Shown here one piece after another: positions 7,625-15,415 of a stretch of DNA of 29,007 bases; position 1 is the first letter of the stretch, and every line of letters begins with the position of its first letter. Where the stretch lies: contig CANROV010000003.1 of assembly GCA_947632315.1 (NCBI GenBank), forward strand, positions 1-29,007, written 5' to 3'. This DNA is from Candidatus Gastranaerophilales bacterium (lineage in GTDB: Bacteria; Cyanobacteriota; Vampirovibrionia; Gastranaerophilales; Gastranaerophilaceae). Under the pieces are notes generated by a model. It searched no databases. It saw only the letters and a list, made by a program, of their open reading frames with translations, and was not told the DNA's origin. The translations under genes and the position numbers were made by a program.

Positions 7625-8305
7625 TTAAACTCCCGCAATTTTTCTGTTTATCTGATTTGCACTGTAACCTGCATTAAATCCGTTATCTATGTTTACAACA
7701 GTCATGCCTTCAGCACAAGAATTAAGCATGGTGAGAAGTGCGCTTAATCCTTTAAATGATGAGCCGTAACCTATTGATGTCGGTACTGCTATTACAGGTG
7801 AATTAACCATACCCGTAATTATAGAGCCTAAAGCACCTTCCATACCAGCAACAGCAATAATAACGTTTGCTTTTCTTATGTCATCAATTTTATCAAACAG
7901 TCTGTGAATACCTGAAACACCAATGTCATAATATCTTATAACATTACTTCCGAAAAATTCTGCCGTAAGTGCTGCTTCTTCGGCTATTGGAATATCTCCC
8001 GTTCCGCCTGTACAAACCGCAATTTCCCCTTTTTTTTCAATAGGTTTTATTGTAAGTGTTATTATTCTGCCTTTTTCGTTATATTCAACTTCATTTATAT
8101 GTTTTTTTATTTCATTGTATTGCTCTATGGTTGCTCTTGTACCGATTACATTAGAACCTTGTTCTTTAAATGCGGAAAATATTTTAATAAGCTGTTCATT
8201 TGTTTTGCATTCACAAAATACTGCTTCAGGGTAGCCTCTTCTTTTTGAGCGTTCAAAATCTAATTTGGCAAATCCAAGTTCTTTATATTTATCAGTATTA
8301 TTCAT
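7625..8305 (-). CDS. larB: LarB, nickel-pincer cofactor carboxylase/hydrolase
   Basis: 226-aa member of the AIR-carboxylase (PurE-like) family. LarB carboxylates the pyridinium ring of nicotinic acid adenine dinucleotide and releases AMP, the first step of nickel-pincer nucleotide synthesis. The N-terminal LarB signature LDFERSKRRGYPEAVF (15-30) separates it from PurE. The carboxylase core is complete: VCTGGTGDIPIAEEA (97-111), YYDIGVSGIHRL (125-136), VAGMEGALGSIITG (152-165), PVIAVPTSIGYGSSFKGL (170-187) and SCAEGMTVVNIDNGFNAG (196-213), including the family cysteine, here Cys197. The ATG at 8305 has AAGGAT 7-8 nt upstream. It lies 12 bp after an unrelated membrane protein gene and 1 nt before larC, so these are probably one operon. 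Confidence 0.93.
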   Translation of the reverse strand: MNNTDKYKELGFAKLDFERSKRRGYPEAVFCECKTNEQLIKIFSAFKEQGSNVIGTRATIEQYNEIKKHINEVEYNEKGRIITLTIKPIEKKGEIAVCTGGTGDIPIAEEAALTAEFFGSNVIRYYDIGVSGIHRLFDKIDDIRKANVIIAVAGMEGALGSIITGMVNSPVIAVPTSIGYGSSFKGLSALLTMLNSCAEGMTVVNIDNGFNAGYSANQINRKIAGV

Positions 8306-8317
8306 TTATTTATCCTT

Positions 8318-9373
8318 TTAACATACAAATGTATTTTGTTTTTGCTGTTGTTCACGTTCATATCTTTTCTTTGTTGAAATTCTGTTTAATAATCCGACGC
8401 CAAATGCAATTGCCATTGTGTTAATTAAAAAGGTTAAGGCATAAGCATAATTTTTGCTTTTTAAATATTGACTTTGCAATTTTTCAGGCAGTTTCAATAT
8501 TTCATTATATGTTTTTATTGTACCATTTTCCGCAACTTTTGTATTAAATATTTTATCAAAAACTTTATAGATTGGTTTTTCAATTACCTTTTCACCAAAA
8601 AACAATAATGGAACGGTTGTTGCAAATCTTCTTACATTTTCTTGTTTTTCATACTTATCTCTTGAAGCATAAAAATAACTGGCAATACTTACGGGATATA
8701 TGAATGCACCATAATGCGACAGCTTTAAATCATTATTTTTTGTAAATTCAAACGTTTTAACAAATTTTGTTATGAATGGTTCTATTTTGTTGTAAAACTT
8801 ATTGTTTTTCATACCAAGTAGAATGCTTGATGATATTGCAAGTGATGTTAATGATACTCCAATAAGTTTTTTGCTAAGATTTAGGGCTTTTTCTTTTGCT
8901 TCTTTATGCTTTGATTTATCATTATTATCTTTAAGTCCTACAACTGATACAAATTCTTCCTTACCGTTATTAGAGTATGTTAAAAAATTTCTAATCGGAG
9001 CAATAGCAAAAACAATGGGAAGTATAAGTCCAAATACTGATGTAATTTGTCCTAATTTGGCTGATTTTATCTTTTTAATATTGTTTTTTGATGTTTCTTG
9101 AATGTTTTTTAAAGGCTGTGAAATAAGATTCCTATCAATACCATATAATTTAGCGAATAATTTTGATGAGGATTTAGCTAATAAAGGAGCGGAAAAATAG
9201 AAAAGAGCGGATTCGGTTAATTCGGCAAAAGTTATTTCTTTTGCTTCATCCTTGCTTCTTGATATGGCAAGTTTTGCACTTAAACATCCGCCTGTATCTC
9301 TTGCAAACATGCCAAGTGATGAACTTGTTTCCATTCCTTTCAGTATTTTTGTTGTTAACGATAATCCGTTCAT
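8318..9373 (-). CDS. Hypothetical polytopic membrane protein, first gene of the lar unit
   Basis: 351 aa, family not recognised. Hydrophobic segments fit membrane helices at about 108-130 (ITSVFGLILPIVFAIAPI), 168-187, 219-236 and 309-330 (ALTFLINTMAIAFGVGLL); two stretches at 55-68 and 251-262 are shorter. The loops are Lys-rich, and the C-terminus is basic/Gln-rich and ends in Cys. The segment NLISQPLKNIQETSKNN (82-98) resembles KLISEPMKKLGEVNKNA in the protein at 14225, hinting at a lineage-specific family shared by the two. It has a strong promoter carrying a palindrome in its spacer and a leader of only 2-3 nt without a ribosome site. Because larB starts 12 bp downstream, transcription of the lar genes probably depends on the same promoter. 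Whether it handles nickel or is only a passenger cannot be told; no metal-transport motif is seen. Confidence 0.72.
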   Translation of the reverse strand: MNGLSLTTKILKGMETSSSLGMFARDTGGCLSAKLAISRSKDEAKEITFAELTESALFYFSAPLLAKSSSKLFAKLYGIDRNLISQPLKNIQETSKNNIKKIKSAKLGQITSVFGLILPIVFAIAPIRNFLTYSNNGKEEFVSVVGLKDNNDKSKHKEAKEKALNLSKKLIGVSLTSLAISSSILLGMKNNKFYNKIEPFITKFVKTFEFTKNNDLKLSHYGAFIYPVSIASYFYASRDKYEKQENVRRFATTVPLLFFGEKVIEKPIYKVFDKIFNTKVAENGTIKTYNEILKLPEKLQSQYLKSKNYAYALTFLINTMAIAFGVGLLNRISTKKRYEREQQQKQNTFVC

Positions 9374-9382
9374 AACATTAAT

Positions 9383-9411
9383 ATTAAATGATGATAGCTT
9401 CTATCAGTCAA
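9383..9411 (-). promoter_or_regulatory. Promoter of the lar unit with palindrome in the spacer
   Basis: On the minus strand, TTGACT (-35, plus 9406-9411) and TTTAAT (-10, plus 9383-9388) are separated by exactly 17 bp. The spacer is occupied by a perfect interrupted palindrome, TGATAG-AAG-CTATCA (9392-9406), a plausible repressor site. Only 9 nt separate the -10 box from the ATG at 9373, so the leader is about 2-3 nt. The promoter call is good; the operator is an inference. Confidence 0.6.
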
Positions 9412-9470
9412 TAAATTTTATTATTTTTTATTATTTACATCTCTTTTTTTTATTTTAATTTATTATTTTA

Positions 9471-9636
9471 GTAAATAATAAAAAATTGCGTTCTTTCGCT
9501 CCGTATAGATTACTTCTAAGCTCAGTTTCAGCCCCGTAACTCAGGCTTTCGCCTTCAAACAGACGGGGCTTTTGCCGTTCCTTCGCTAAGAAGTTTTACT
9601 ATACTCCGCTATGAACTTTAATTTTTTATTATTTAC
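9471..9636. repeat. 166-bp fold-back element with 17-bp perfect terminal inverted repeats
   Basis: The ends are GTAAATAATAAAAAATT (9471-9487) and its exact complement (9620-9636). The core has nested pairing: imperfect arms (CGCTCCGTATAG with ACTTCTAAGC on the left, against GCTAAGAAGT and CTATACTCCGC on the right), then AGCCCCGT (9530-9537) with ACGGGGCT (9563-9570), then AGGC-TTTC-GCCT (9543-9554) at the centre. The core is GC-rich in an AT-rich gap. This structure fits a miniature inverted-repeat element or a structured RNA. No target-site duplication and no coding frame were found. Confidence 0.7.
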
Positions 9637-9789
9637 CGAAAAATGAAATAAATTCAAATTAAATTAAAAAAATAAAATTCTCAAAGCGATATTTCTCAAA
9701 CTTTAATTTTTTATTTTTATAATGCTGTTACTGCACAAATTATATGTTAATGATAAAATTTAAATAAAAAGAATAATTTGGAGAGTAAT

Positions 9790-11280
9790 ATGCAGGATAT
9801 TAAAGAATCAACATCGTCAATAGATACAATCAGACAAGGCAGATTGCAAAAAGCTAACGATTTAAGAGAAAAAGGGATTAATCCCTATCCTTACAAATTT
9901 GAAAAAACTGCAAGTGCAAATGAATTGCAGGAAAAATATAAAGATTTACAAGCTGGCGAAGAAACTCAAGACCGATACAGTGTTGCCGGCAGAGTTATGG
10001 CTATTAGAAATACAGGCATGTTTATTGATTTAATGGATGATACAGGTAAAATACAAATATTCTCTCATAAACAAAATCTTGATGAAGAAAAAATGAAACT
10101 GTTAAAAATGGTTGATATAGGTGATATCGTAGGCTTTACAGGTGATATAAGAAGAACACCGAGAGGTGAACTCAGTTTAAAGACAGTAGATTTAGAGATA
10201 TTAACAAAATCTTTAAAACCGCTGCCCGAAAAATTTCACGGATTAACAGATGTTGAAACACGTTACCGTCAAAGATATGTTGATATGATTATGAATGAAG
10301 AAGTACGGGAGACATTCAGAAAAAGAGGATTAATCATACAAAAAATAAGAGAATATCTTACATCCCAAGGTTTTTTGGAAGTAGAAACACCGATGTTACA
10401 TGCACAAGCAGGCGGTGCAAATGCAAGACCTTTTGAAACACATCATAATGCTTTAGATATACCTATGTATATGAGAATAGCACCTGAGCTTCATTTAAAA
10501 AGACTTATGGTTGGCGGACTGTCGGAAAAAATATTTGAAATAAACAGATGTTTTAGGAATGAAGGGATAGATTCACTTCACAATCCTGAATTTACTACAA
10601 TAGAGCTTTATCAAGCTTATGTTGATTATAATGACATGATGAAATTAACCGAAAATATGGTAGCTTTTGTTGCTAAAGAAGTATTAGGAACAACAAAAAT
10701 AAAATACGGTGAAAATGAAATAGATTTAACTCCTCCATGGGATAGAAAGACAATGATAGGTTCAATAAAGGAAGCAACGGGTGTAGATTTTGCTGAATTT
10801 ATGACGGCAAAAGAAGCCGAAGAAGCTGCAAAGAAACTTGGTGTAGAGCTTGAAGAAAACATGAACTGGGGTAAAATTGTTGAAGCTGTTTTTGAAGATA
10901 AAGTAGAGCCGTATATAATACAGCCTGTTCATATAATGGATTATCCGAGAGAAATATCTCCCTTAGCAAAAGTTCACAGAAGCAATCCCCGTTTAACGGA
11001 GCGTTTTGAATCAAAAGTAAATGGCTGGGAGCTTGCAAATGCATTCTCAGAATTAACTGACCCTGTTGATCAGCGTGAAAGATTTGAAGCACAAGCGTTA
11101 GCAAAAGCTCAGGGTGATGAAGAAGCTTGTGATATTGATGAAGATTTTATTAATGCATTAGAATACGGCATGCCGCCAACCGGAGGTATGGGTATGGGAA
11201 TTGACAGGCTTGTTATGCTTTTGACTAATTCTACTACAATTCGTGATGTTATTGCCTTTCCAACGATGAAAAATAAATAA
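9790..11280 (+). CDS. lysS: Lysyl-tRNA synthetase, class II
   Basis: 496-aa class II lysyl-tRNA synthetase, normal length, charging tRNA-Lys in the cytosol. The N-terminal OB-fold anticodon-binding domain (about 50-150, with YSVAGRVMAIRNTGMFIDL) precedes the catalytic core: RYRQRYVDMI motif 1, FRNEGIDSLHNPEFTTIE motif 2, and GGMGMGIDRLVMLL motif 3 at the C-terminus. The HNPEFT and PRE-SPLAK blocks typical of LysRS are intact, which separates it from AspRS and AsnRS. The start is the ATG at 9790, with GGAG 6-7 nt upstream; an in-frame TTG at 9778 overlaps that ribosome site and is rejected. It is followed 101 bp later by hup, which has its own promoter. Confidence 0.97.
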   Translation: MQDIKESTSSIDTIRQGRLQKANDLREKGINPYPYKFEKTASANELQEKYKDLQAGEETQDRYSVAGRVMAIRNTGMFIDLMDDTGKIQIFSHKQNLDEEKMKLLKMVDIGDIVGFTGDIRRTPRGELSLKTVDLEILTKSLKPLPEKFHGLTDVETRYRQRYVDMIMNEEVRETFRKRGLIIQKIREYLTSQGFLEVETPMLHAQAGGANARPFETHHNALDIPMYMRIAPELHLKRLMVGGLSEKIFEINRCFRNEGIDSLHNPEFTTIELYQAYVDYNDMMKLTENMVAFVAKEVLGTTKIKYGENEIDLTPPWDRKTMIGSIKEATGVDFAEFMTAKEAEEAAKKLGVELEENMNWGKIVEAVFEDKVEPYIIQPVHIMDYPREISPLAKVHRSNPRLTERFESKVNGWELANAFSELTDPVDQRERFEAQALAKAQGDEEACDIDEDFINALEYGMPPTGGMGMGIDRLVMLLTNSTTIRDVIAFPTMKNK

Positions 11281-11318
11281 ACATTCTTGAAATATAATAC
11301 TGTATTTAAAAAAAAGTA

Positions 11319-11346
11319 TTGACTAGTTAAAAAAAATGGCTATAAT
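11319..11346 (+). promoter_or_regulatory. Strong sigma-70 promoter of hup
   Basis: TTGACT (-35, 11319-11324) and a perfect TATAAT (-10, 11341-11346) are separated by 16 bp. The predicted start near 11353 gives a leader of about 29 nt containing AAAGGGG upstream of the hup ATG. This is the clearest promoter in the window, as expected for an abundant nucleoid protein. Confidence 0.8.
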
Positions 11347-11381
11347 AAGATTGTTATATTTAATGGAAAGGGGTTTATACC

Positions 11382-11675
11382 ATGAATAAAGAAGAATTAG
11401 TACAAGAAGTATCAAAAAAAGCAAAAGTTACACAAAAAGATGCAGCTGAAATTTTAAATACTTTAATGTCAACTATTGAAAAAACATTAGCTAAAGGTAA
11501 AAAGGTTACTTTAGTTGGTTTTGGTACATTTGAAGCAAGAAAAAGAGCAGCAAGAACAGGACGTAATCCTCAAACAGGTGCTAAAATTAAAATCCCTGCT
11601 AAGACAGCTCCTGTATTTACTGCCGGTAAAAAATTCAAAGAAATTGTTGACGGTAAAGTTTTAGCTAAGAAATAG
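11382..11675 (+). CDS. hup: HU-family nucleoid DNA-binding protein
   Basis: 97 aa, slightly longer than the usual 90. HU dimers bend and compact DNA without strong sequence preference. The fold is complete: MNKEELVQEVSKKAKVTQKDAAEILN helices, VTLVGFGTFEARKRAARTGR, the RNPQTGAKIKIPAKTAPVF beta-arm with the Pro that intercalates into DNA, and FTAGKKFKEIVDG. A short Lys-rich extension (KVLAKK) ends the protein. An AAAGGGG ribosome site lies 9 nt before the ATG. It is monocistronic, with its own strong promoter and a 13-bp-stem terminator. IHF is less likely, because a single HU-like chain is typical in this kind of organism. Confidence 0.95.
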   Translation: MNKEELVQEVSKKAKVTQKDAAEILNTLMSTIEKTLAKGKKVTLVGFGTFEARKRAARTGRNPQTGAKIKIPAKTAPVFTAGKKFKEIVDGKVLAKK

Positions 11676-11692
11676 TTAAAAATTTATAATTT

Positions 11693-11727
11693 AAGAAGGA
11701 TAGGATTTTTTCCTATCCTTCTTTTTT
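11693..11727 (+). terminator. Intrinsic terminator of hup
   Basis: AAGAAGGATAGGA-TTTTT-TCCTATCCTTCTT: a perfect 13-bp stem with a 5-nt loop followed by TTTT. The mutS2 -10 box begins only a few bases further on, so the terminator insulates mutS2 from the hup transcript. Confidence 0.9.
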
Positions 11728-11730
11728 GTT

Positions 11731-11736
11731 TATAAT
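11731..11736 (+). promoter_or_regulatory. -10 box of mutS2, leaderless arrangement
   Basis: TATAAT, then TATCTT, then the ATG at 11743. The expected transcript start falls on the A of the start codon. No ribosome site exists because the hup terminator T-run lies immediately upstream. The -35 region is poor. Confidence 0.55.
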
Positions 11737-11742
11737 TATCTT

Positions 11743-14112
11743 ATGAGTAAATCGATTAATGAAATTTTAGAATTTGATAAAGTGCTTTCATACTTAAGCA
11801 GTTATGCACTCAGCACTCTTGGGCGTGAAAGATGTCTTAATTGTGCTGTTTTTGATGATGTTAATACAATAAAAAAAGAACTTATTCTTACCGATGAAGC
11901 AAGATTAATAATAAATAAGGCTTTAAATATTCCGTTAGAGAATATCTATGAAGTTGAAAAAAGTTTAGATGATTCCAAAAAGAAAATAAGGCTTAATGAA
12001 GAAGAAATAACAGATATTGCAAAAACTTTAAGAACATCAAGATTAATGAGAAATTTTCTTTCGGATAATGCGGAAGAATTTCCTAAATTAGCTGAGTTTA
12101 GAGAAAAATTATTTGCCGATAAAGAATTGGAAGATAATATATATAATACATTTACACCGTCAGGTAGAGTAAAAGAGGAAGCTACAAAAGAATTAAAGGC
12201 TTTATATCAAGCATTAAGAGATACAAATCAAAATGTAAGAGTATGTGCTTCATCTCTGTTGCAAAATCCCGATTTTACATCCAATCTGCAAGATACTATA
12301 TATACTGAAAGAGACGGGAGAACGGTATTTCAGGTAAAGGCAGAGTGTAAAAATAAAGTATCAGGTATTGTTCACGATGTTTCAGCAAGTAATCAAACGT
12401 ATTTTATTGAACCTGAAATTTTAGTCGGATTAAATAACAAAATAAGAGAAATTGAAATTCAAATAAATATTGAAACGGAAAAAATACTTAAAATACTTTC
12501 GGATAAAATATCAGTGCATAGTGAAGAAATAAAAGTATCTAATATAATACTTGTTGAACTGGATTTTATATTTGCGAAAGCGAAATATTCAGCGTCATTT
12601 GACGGAGTAAGTGCTGATATTTCGGATGAAAAACTTTTAGAATTAAAGATGATGAAAAATCCCGTATTAATAAAATCAAAGCCGGATATTGTCGAGAATG
12701 ATTTTTATATGGATACAGATAAAAACTGTATGATAATAACAGGTTCAAATACGGGCGGAAAAACGGTTGTACTAAAAACTGCAGGTTTATTAACCTTAAT
12801 GACAAAAGCAGGGCTTCATATACCTTGTTATGAGGCTAAAATATACCCGTTCAAAAAAATATTTGCCGATATTGGCGATGAGCAAAGTATAATCCAAAGT
12901 TTATCAACTTTTTCTTCTCACATGACAAATATAGTTAACATAATAAATCATGCTGATGAAGAAACACTTATATTGCTGGATGAAATATCGGCGGGAACAG
13001 ATCCTAAAGAAGGTGCTTCATTAGCAGAAGCTATTTTAGAATATTTGCAGTCAAAAAAAGCGTTTATACTGGCTACAACACATTATGGCGAACTGAAATC
13101 GCTTGCATATTTAAAGCAGGGGTATATTAATGCTTCAGTGGAATTTGATATTAATACATTAAATCCTACTTATAAGTTATTAATCGGTATACCCGGGGCA
13201 AGTAATGCTATAGCAATCGGTAAAAATTTGGGATTAAAAGAACAAATTATAAATAATGCAAGGGATATTTATTTTAACCAAAAAGATAATACCGCAAAAG
13301 TCTTGGAAGAATTACAAAAAACTCAACAGGAATTATCTGATTCTAAAAAGATTATTGAAGAAAAAGAAGAGAATGTTAAACGCTTAGAACAAAGTCTTAC
13401 CGATAAATTAAATGAAATTAAAAAAGAGAAAAAGAAAAATATACATATTTATAAGAAAAAATATGAAACTTCAATAGATGAAGCAAGAGAAGAGATAAAA
13501 GATATATTAAAGCAAATGAGGGAAGAAAAGTCCGAAAAGATTGCAAGAAGAAGTTTTCATCGTTTAGCTAATATTGAAACAGTTATGAGAAAAGGTTTCA
13601 AAGAGGATGAAGATGAAATTGCCGAAAAATATACTCCTATAAATTGGGAATGTGTAAAAATCGGTGATAAATTAATGATAAAAGAATTAAATCAAGAAGT
13701 TATTTTATTAGCACTTCCCGATAAGAACAAGAATGTTCAAATACAATTGGGATTGATGAAAACGAAAATAAAAATGAATAAACTTGCCGTATTAAATGAA
13801 AATCTTATTAAAAAAGATGTAAAGGCAAAAGGTGTTTATAAAACAGATTTTGCAATAGAAAGGCGTACATTATCTCAGACTCTTGATTTAAGAGGATATA
13901 GAGCGGAAGAAGCATTAGATGAAGTTGAAGCATATCTTGATAAAGCTTCTTTGGTAAATTTAAGTCCCGTATATATAATTCACGGACACGGAACGGGTGC
14001 ATTAAAGCAAGCAATAAGAGAGTATTTAATGCATTCACCTTATGTTGCAAAGTTCAGACCCGGTGAAACCGCTGAAGGCGGTGACGGGGTAAGCGTTGTT
14101 GATATTAATTAA
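11743..14112 (+). CDS. mutS2: MutS2 ATPase/endonuclease
   Basis: 789 aa, full length for MutS2, which acts against recombination intermediates and in rescue of collided ribosomes rather than in mismatch repair. It lacks the MutS mismatch-recognition domain: the protein starts directly with the core region (ILEFDKVLSYLSSYALSTLGRERC). The ABC-type ATPase has Walker A GSNTGGKT (334-341), Walker B LILLDEISAGTDP and the ATTHYGELK switch. A long Lys/Glu coiled coil (about 510-610) follows, then a linker/KOW-like segment. The C-terminal Smr domain has LDLRG (714-718) and HGHGTG (747-752), both intact, so nuclease activity is expected. No Shine-Dalgarno is present and the -10 box lies 6 nt before the ATG, so translation probably starts from a leaderless mRNA. 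It appears monocistronic. Confidence 0.96.
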   Translation: MSKSINEILEFDKVLSYLSSYALSTLGRERCLNCAVFDDVNTIKKELILTDEARLIINKALNIPLENIYEVEKSLDDSKKKIRLNEEEITDIAKTLRTSRLMRNFLSDNAEEFPKLAEFREKLFADKELEDNIYNTFTPSGRVKEEATKELKALYQALRDTNQNVRVCASSLLQNPDFTSNLQDTIYTERDGRTVFQVKAECKNKVSGIVHDVSASNQTYFIEPEILVGLNNKIREIEIQINIETEKILKILSDKISVHSEEIKVSNIILVELDFIFAKAKYSASFDGVSADISDEKLLELKMMKNPVLIKSKPDIVENDFYMDTDKNCMIITGSNTGGKTVVLKTAGLLTLMTKAGLHIPCYEAKIYPFKKIFADIGDEQSIIQSLSTFSSHMTNIVNIINHADEETLILLDEISAGTDPKEGASLAEAILEYLQSKKAFILATTHYGELKSLAYLKQGYINASVEFDINTLNPTYKLLIGIPGASNAIAIGKNLGLKEQIINNARDIYFNQKDNTAKVLEELQKTQQELSDSKKIIEEKEENVKRLEQSLTDKLNEIKKEKKKNIHIYKKKYETSIDEAREEIKDILKQMREEKSEKIARRSFHRLANIETVMRKGFKEDEDEIAEKYTPINWECVKIGDKLMIKELNQEVILLALPDKNKNVQIQLGLMKTKIKMNKLAVLNENLIKKDVKAKGVYKTDFAIERRTLSQTLDLRGYRAEEALDEVEAYLDKASLVNLSPVYIIHGHGTGALKQAIREYLMHSPYVAKFRPGETAEGGDGVSVVDIN

Positions 14113-14224
14113 AGAAATTAAAATTTTCTTAATATTTTTAATAATTTTTTAAATTTTTGTAAATTTATAAGCTTCCAAAAACTTTATATACATGTGTAGT
14201 AAAGAAATGTGGGATTTAATATAA

Positions 14225-15358
14225 ATGACAATGTCAATAAACTCAATTGATGTTAGTAATACACTTAACGAAAATATTAAGAATGATAATATAAAAGCTT
14301 TAGAAAATTATGTAAATAATAAACCGTTAACACAAGCTCCTGATACATTTACAAGTAATGTAAAGAGCGGGATGAGTTCATCTTTATTATTTGAAGGACT
14401 GCCGTTTATAAATCTTTTAAGGAGAAATAAAAAAATAGGCGGTAAATTAATAAGCGAGCCAATGAAAAAACTTGGTGAAGTAAATAAAAATGCATTAAAT
14501 ACATTATTGCACGGTGAAGGAAAATTATCTTCCAGAATATTTGATTATATTTTGAGTGCAACAAAATCAAAAGAAGAGTATTTTGCAATAAAATCAGCAG
14601 CAAAAAAGGCTGCTAAAAAAGGTGCTGTCAAAGCTGAAGAAAAAGTTGCAGAGAAGGCTGCCGAAAAAACAGCCGAAAAAGTCGGAGAAAAGATAGCTGA
14701 AAAAGCTGCGGAAGAAACAATTGAAAAAGCGGCGGAAAAAACTGCCGAAACTGGAGTAAAAAAAGGAATTTTCGGTAAACTGTTTAAAATTGGAACAAAA
14801 GGAGCTGAACAAGCAGGCAAAAAAGGGATTTTAGGTAAATTAGGGAAACTGTTTAAATCAAGCGGTGCCGGTATAATGCTTGTATTCAGCGGATTTTTTG
14901 AAATGTGTTCTGAGGTAGTTCCTACATTTAAAGAACTCGGTTTTAAAAGCGGAATGAAGCAGTTAGGGAAATCATCAGTAAAAGTAGTTGGTGATACATT
15001 TGGATTTATAGCCGGTGAACAAGTTGGTGTTGCTTTAGGAACCGCAATCGGAACTGCCATATTCCCCGGCATAGGTTCAGCTGTTGGCGCTGCTGCAGGA
15101 TTCGTAGGAGGCTTAGCTGGTTCATTCTTAATGGGTAAGCTTACTAAATCTATAACAGGTGATTCTGAAAGAGAAATTGTTAAAAATAAGCAAACGGAAG
15201 AATTTGCAAAAGATGCAGTTAAGATAGAAGAATTAAAAAATGCTGCAAGCGAGAAGATAAATTCAAACTATCAAATGAACGGTGAACTTGATGAAGATTC
15301 AAAATCCGCATTAGAAATCTTAAACAATTTGAATAATCCGTTTGAAACATCTGTTTAA
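14225..15358 (+). CDS. Hypothetical AEK-repeat and glycine-zipper protein
   Basis: 377 aa, family not recognised. Residues 1-50 are polar. Residues 51-110 hold a mixed region with KLISEPMKKLGEVNKNA, resembling a segment of the protein at 8318. Residues 124-176 are a long amphipathic Lys/Ala/Glu helix built from AEK-like four-residue units (AEKAAEKTAEKVGEKIAEKA). Residues 180-212 contain two copies of a GKKGI(F/L)GKL motif. Residues 256-304 are a glycine-rich hydrophobic zone (GVALGTAIGTAIFPGIGSAV) with small-residue spacing typical of glycine zippers that pack in membranes. The C-terminus is acidic and soluble. The ATG at 14225 has GGGAT upstream; the second ATG, two codons on, is also possible. 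A good terminator follows. Membrane association is likely; function is unknown. Confidence 0.75.
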   Translation: MTMSINSIDVSNTLNENIKNDNIKALENYVNNKPLTQAPDTFTSNVKSGMSSSLLFEGLPFINLLRRNKKIGGKLISEPMKKLGEVNKNALNTLLHGEGKLSSRIFDYILSATKSKEEYFAIKSAAKKAAKKGAVKAEEKVAEKAAEKTAEKVGEKIAEKAAEETIEKAAEKTAETGVKKGIFGKLFKIGTKGAEQAGKKGILGKLGKLFKSSGAGIMLVFSGFFEMCSEVVPTFKELGFKSGMKQLGKSSVKVVGDTFGFIAGEQVGVALGTAIGTAIFPGIGSAVGAAAGFVGGLAGSFLMGKLTKSITGDSEREIVKNKQTEEFAKDAVKIEELKNAASEKINSNYQMNGELDEDSKSALEILNNLNNPFETSV

Positions 15359-15388
15359 TGATATCCGTTATTTTCATATAAAATATAT

Positions 15389-15415
15389 AATACCGCTTGT
15401 TTAAAGCGGTATTTT
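15389..15415 (+). terminator. Intrinsic terminator after the AEK-repeat gene
   Basis: AATACCGCTT-GTTTA-AAGCGGTATT: a perfect 10-bp stem followed by a short T run (TTTT including stem bases), 31 bp after the stop codon. Confidence 0.75.

Larger units (their letters stand above)
9374..9789. other. 416-bp divergent gap between the lar unit and lysS
   Basis: Contains, from left to right: the lar-unit promoter (9383-9411); a copy of ATTTTTTATTATTTAC at 9423-9438; the 166-bp fold-back element (9471-9636), whose core is much richer in G+C than its surroundings; and an AT-rich stretch before lysS in which AACTTTAATTTTTTATT from the element's right arm recurs as a direct repeat near 9699-9715. No open frame with a ribosome site was found. 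The lysS promoter is not clear; TAAAAT near 9754 is the best -10 candidate. Confidence 0.6.

Noticed and set aside
6098..9373. The lar unit as a recently transferred island
   Set aside because: Base composition and codon use look like the neighbours and no mobile gene or direct repeat flanks it; the fold-back element next to it is not evidence enough.
11294..11320. AATACT / AGTATT inverted repeat after lysS as a terminator
   Set aside because: The loop is about 13-15 nt, the stem is A/T-rich and no T run follows; it overlaps the hup promoter instead.
14545..15072. 175-codon open frame on the minus strand
   Set aside because: Mirror of the AEK-repeat gene; its Ser/Phe/Ala low-complexity product is the expected shadow of Lys/Ala/Glu repeats on the other strand.
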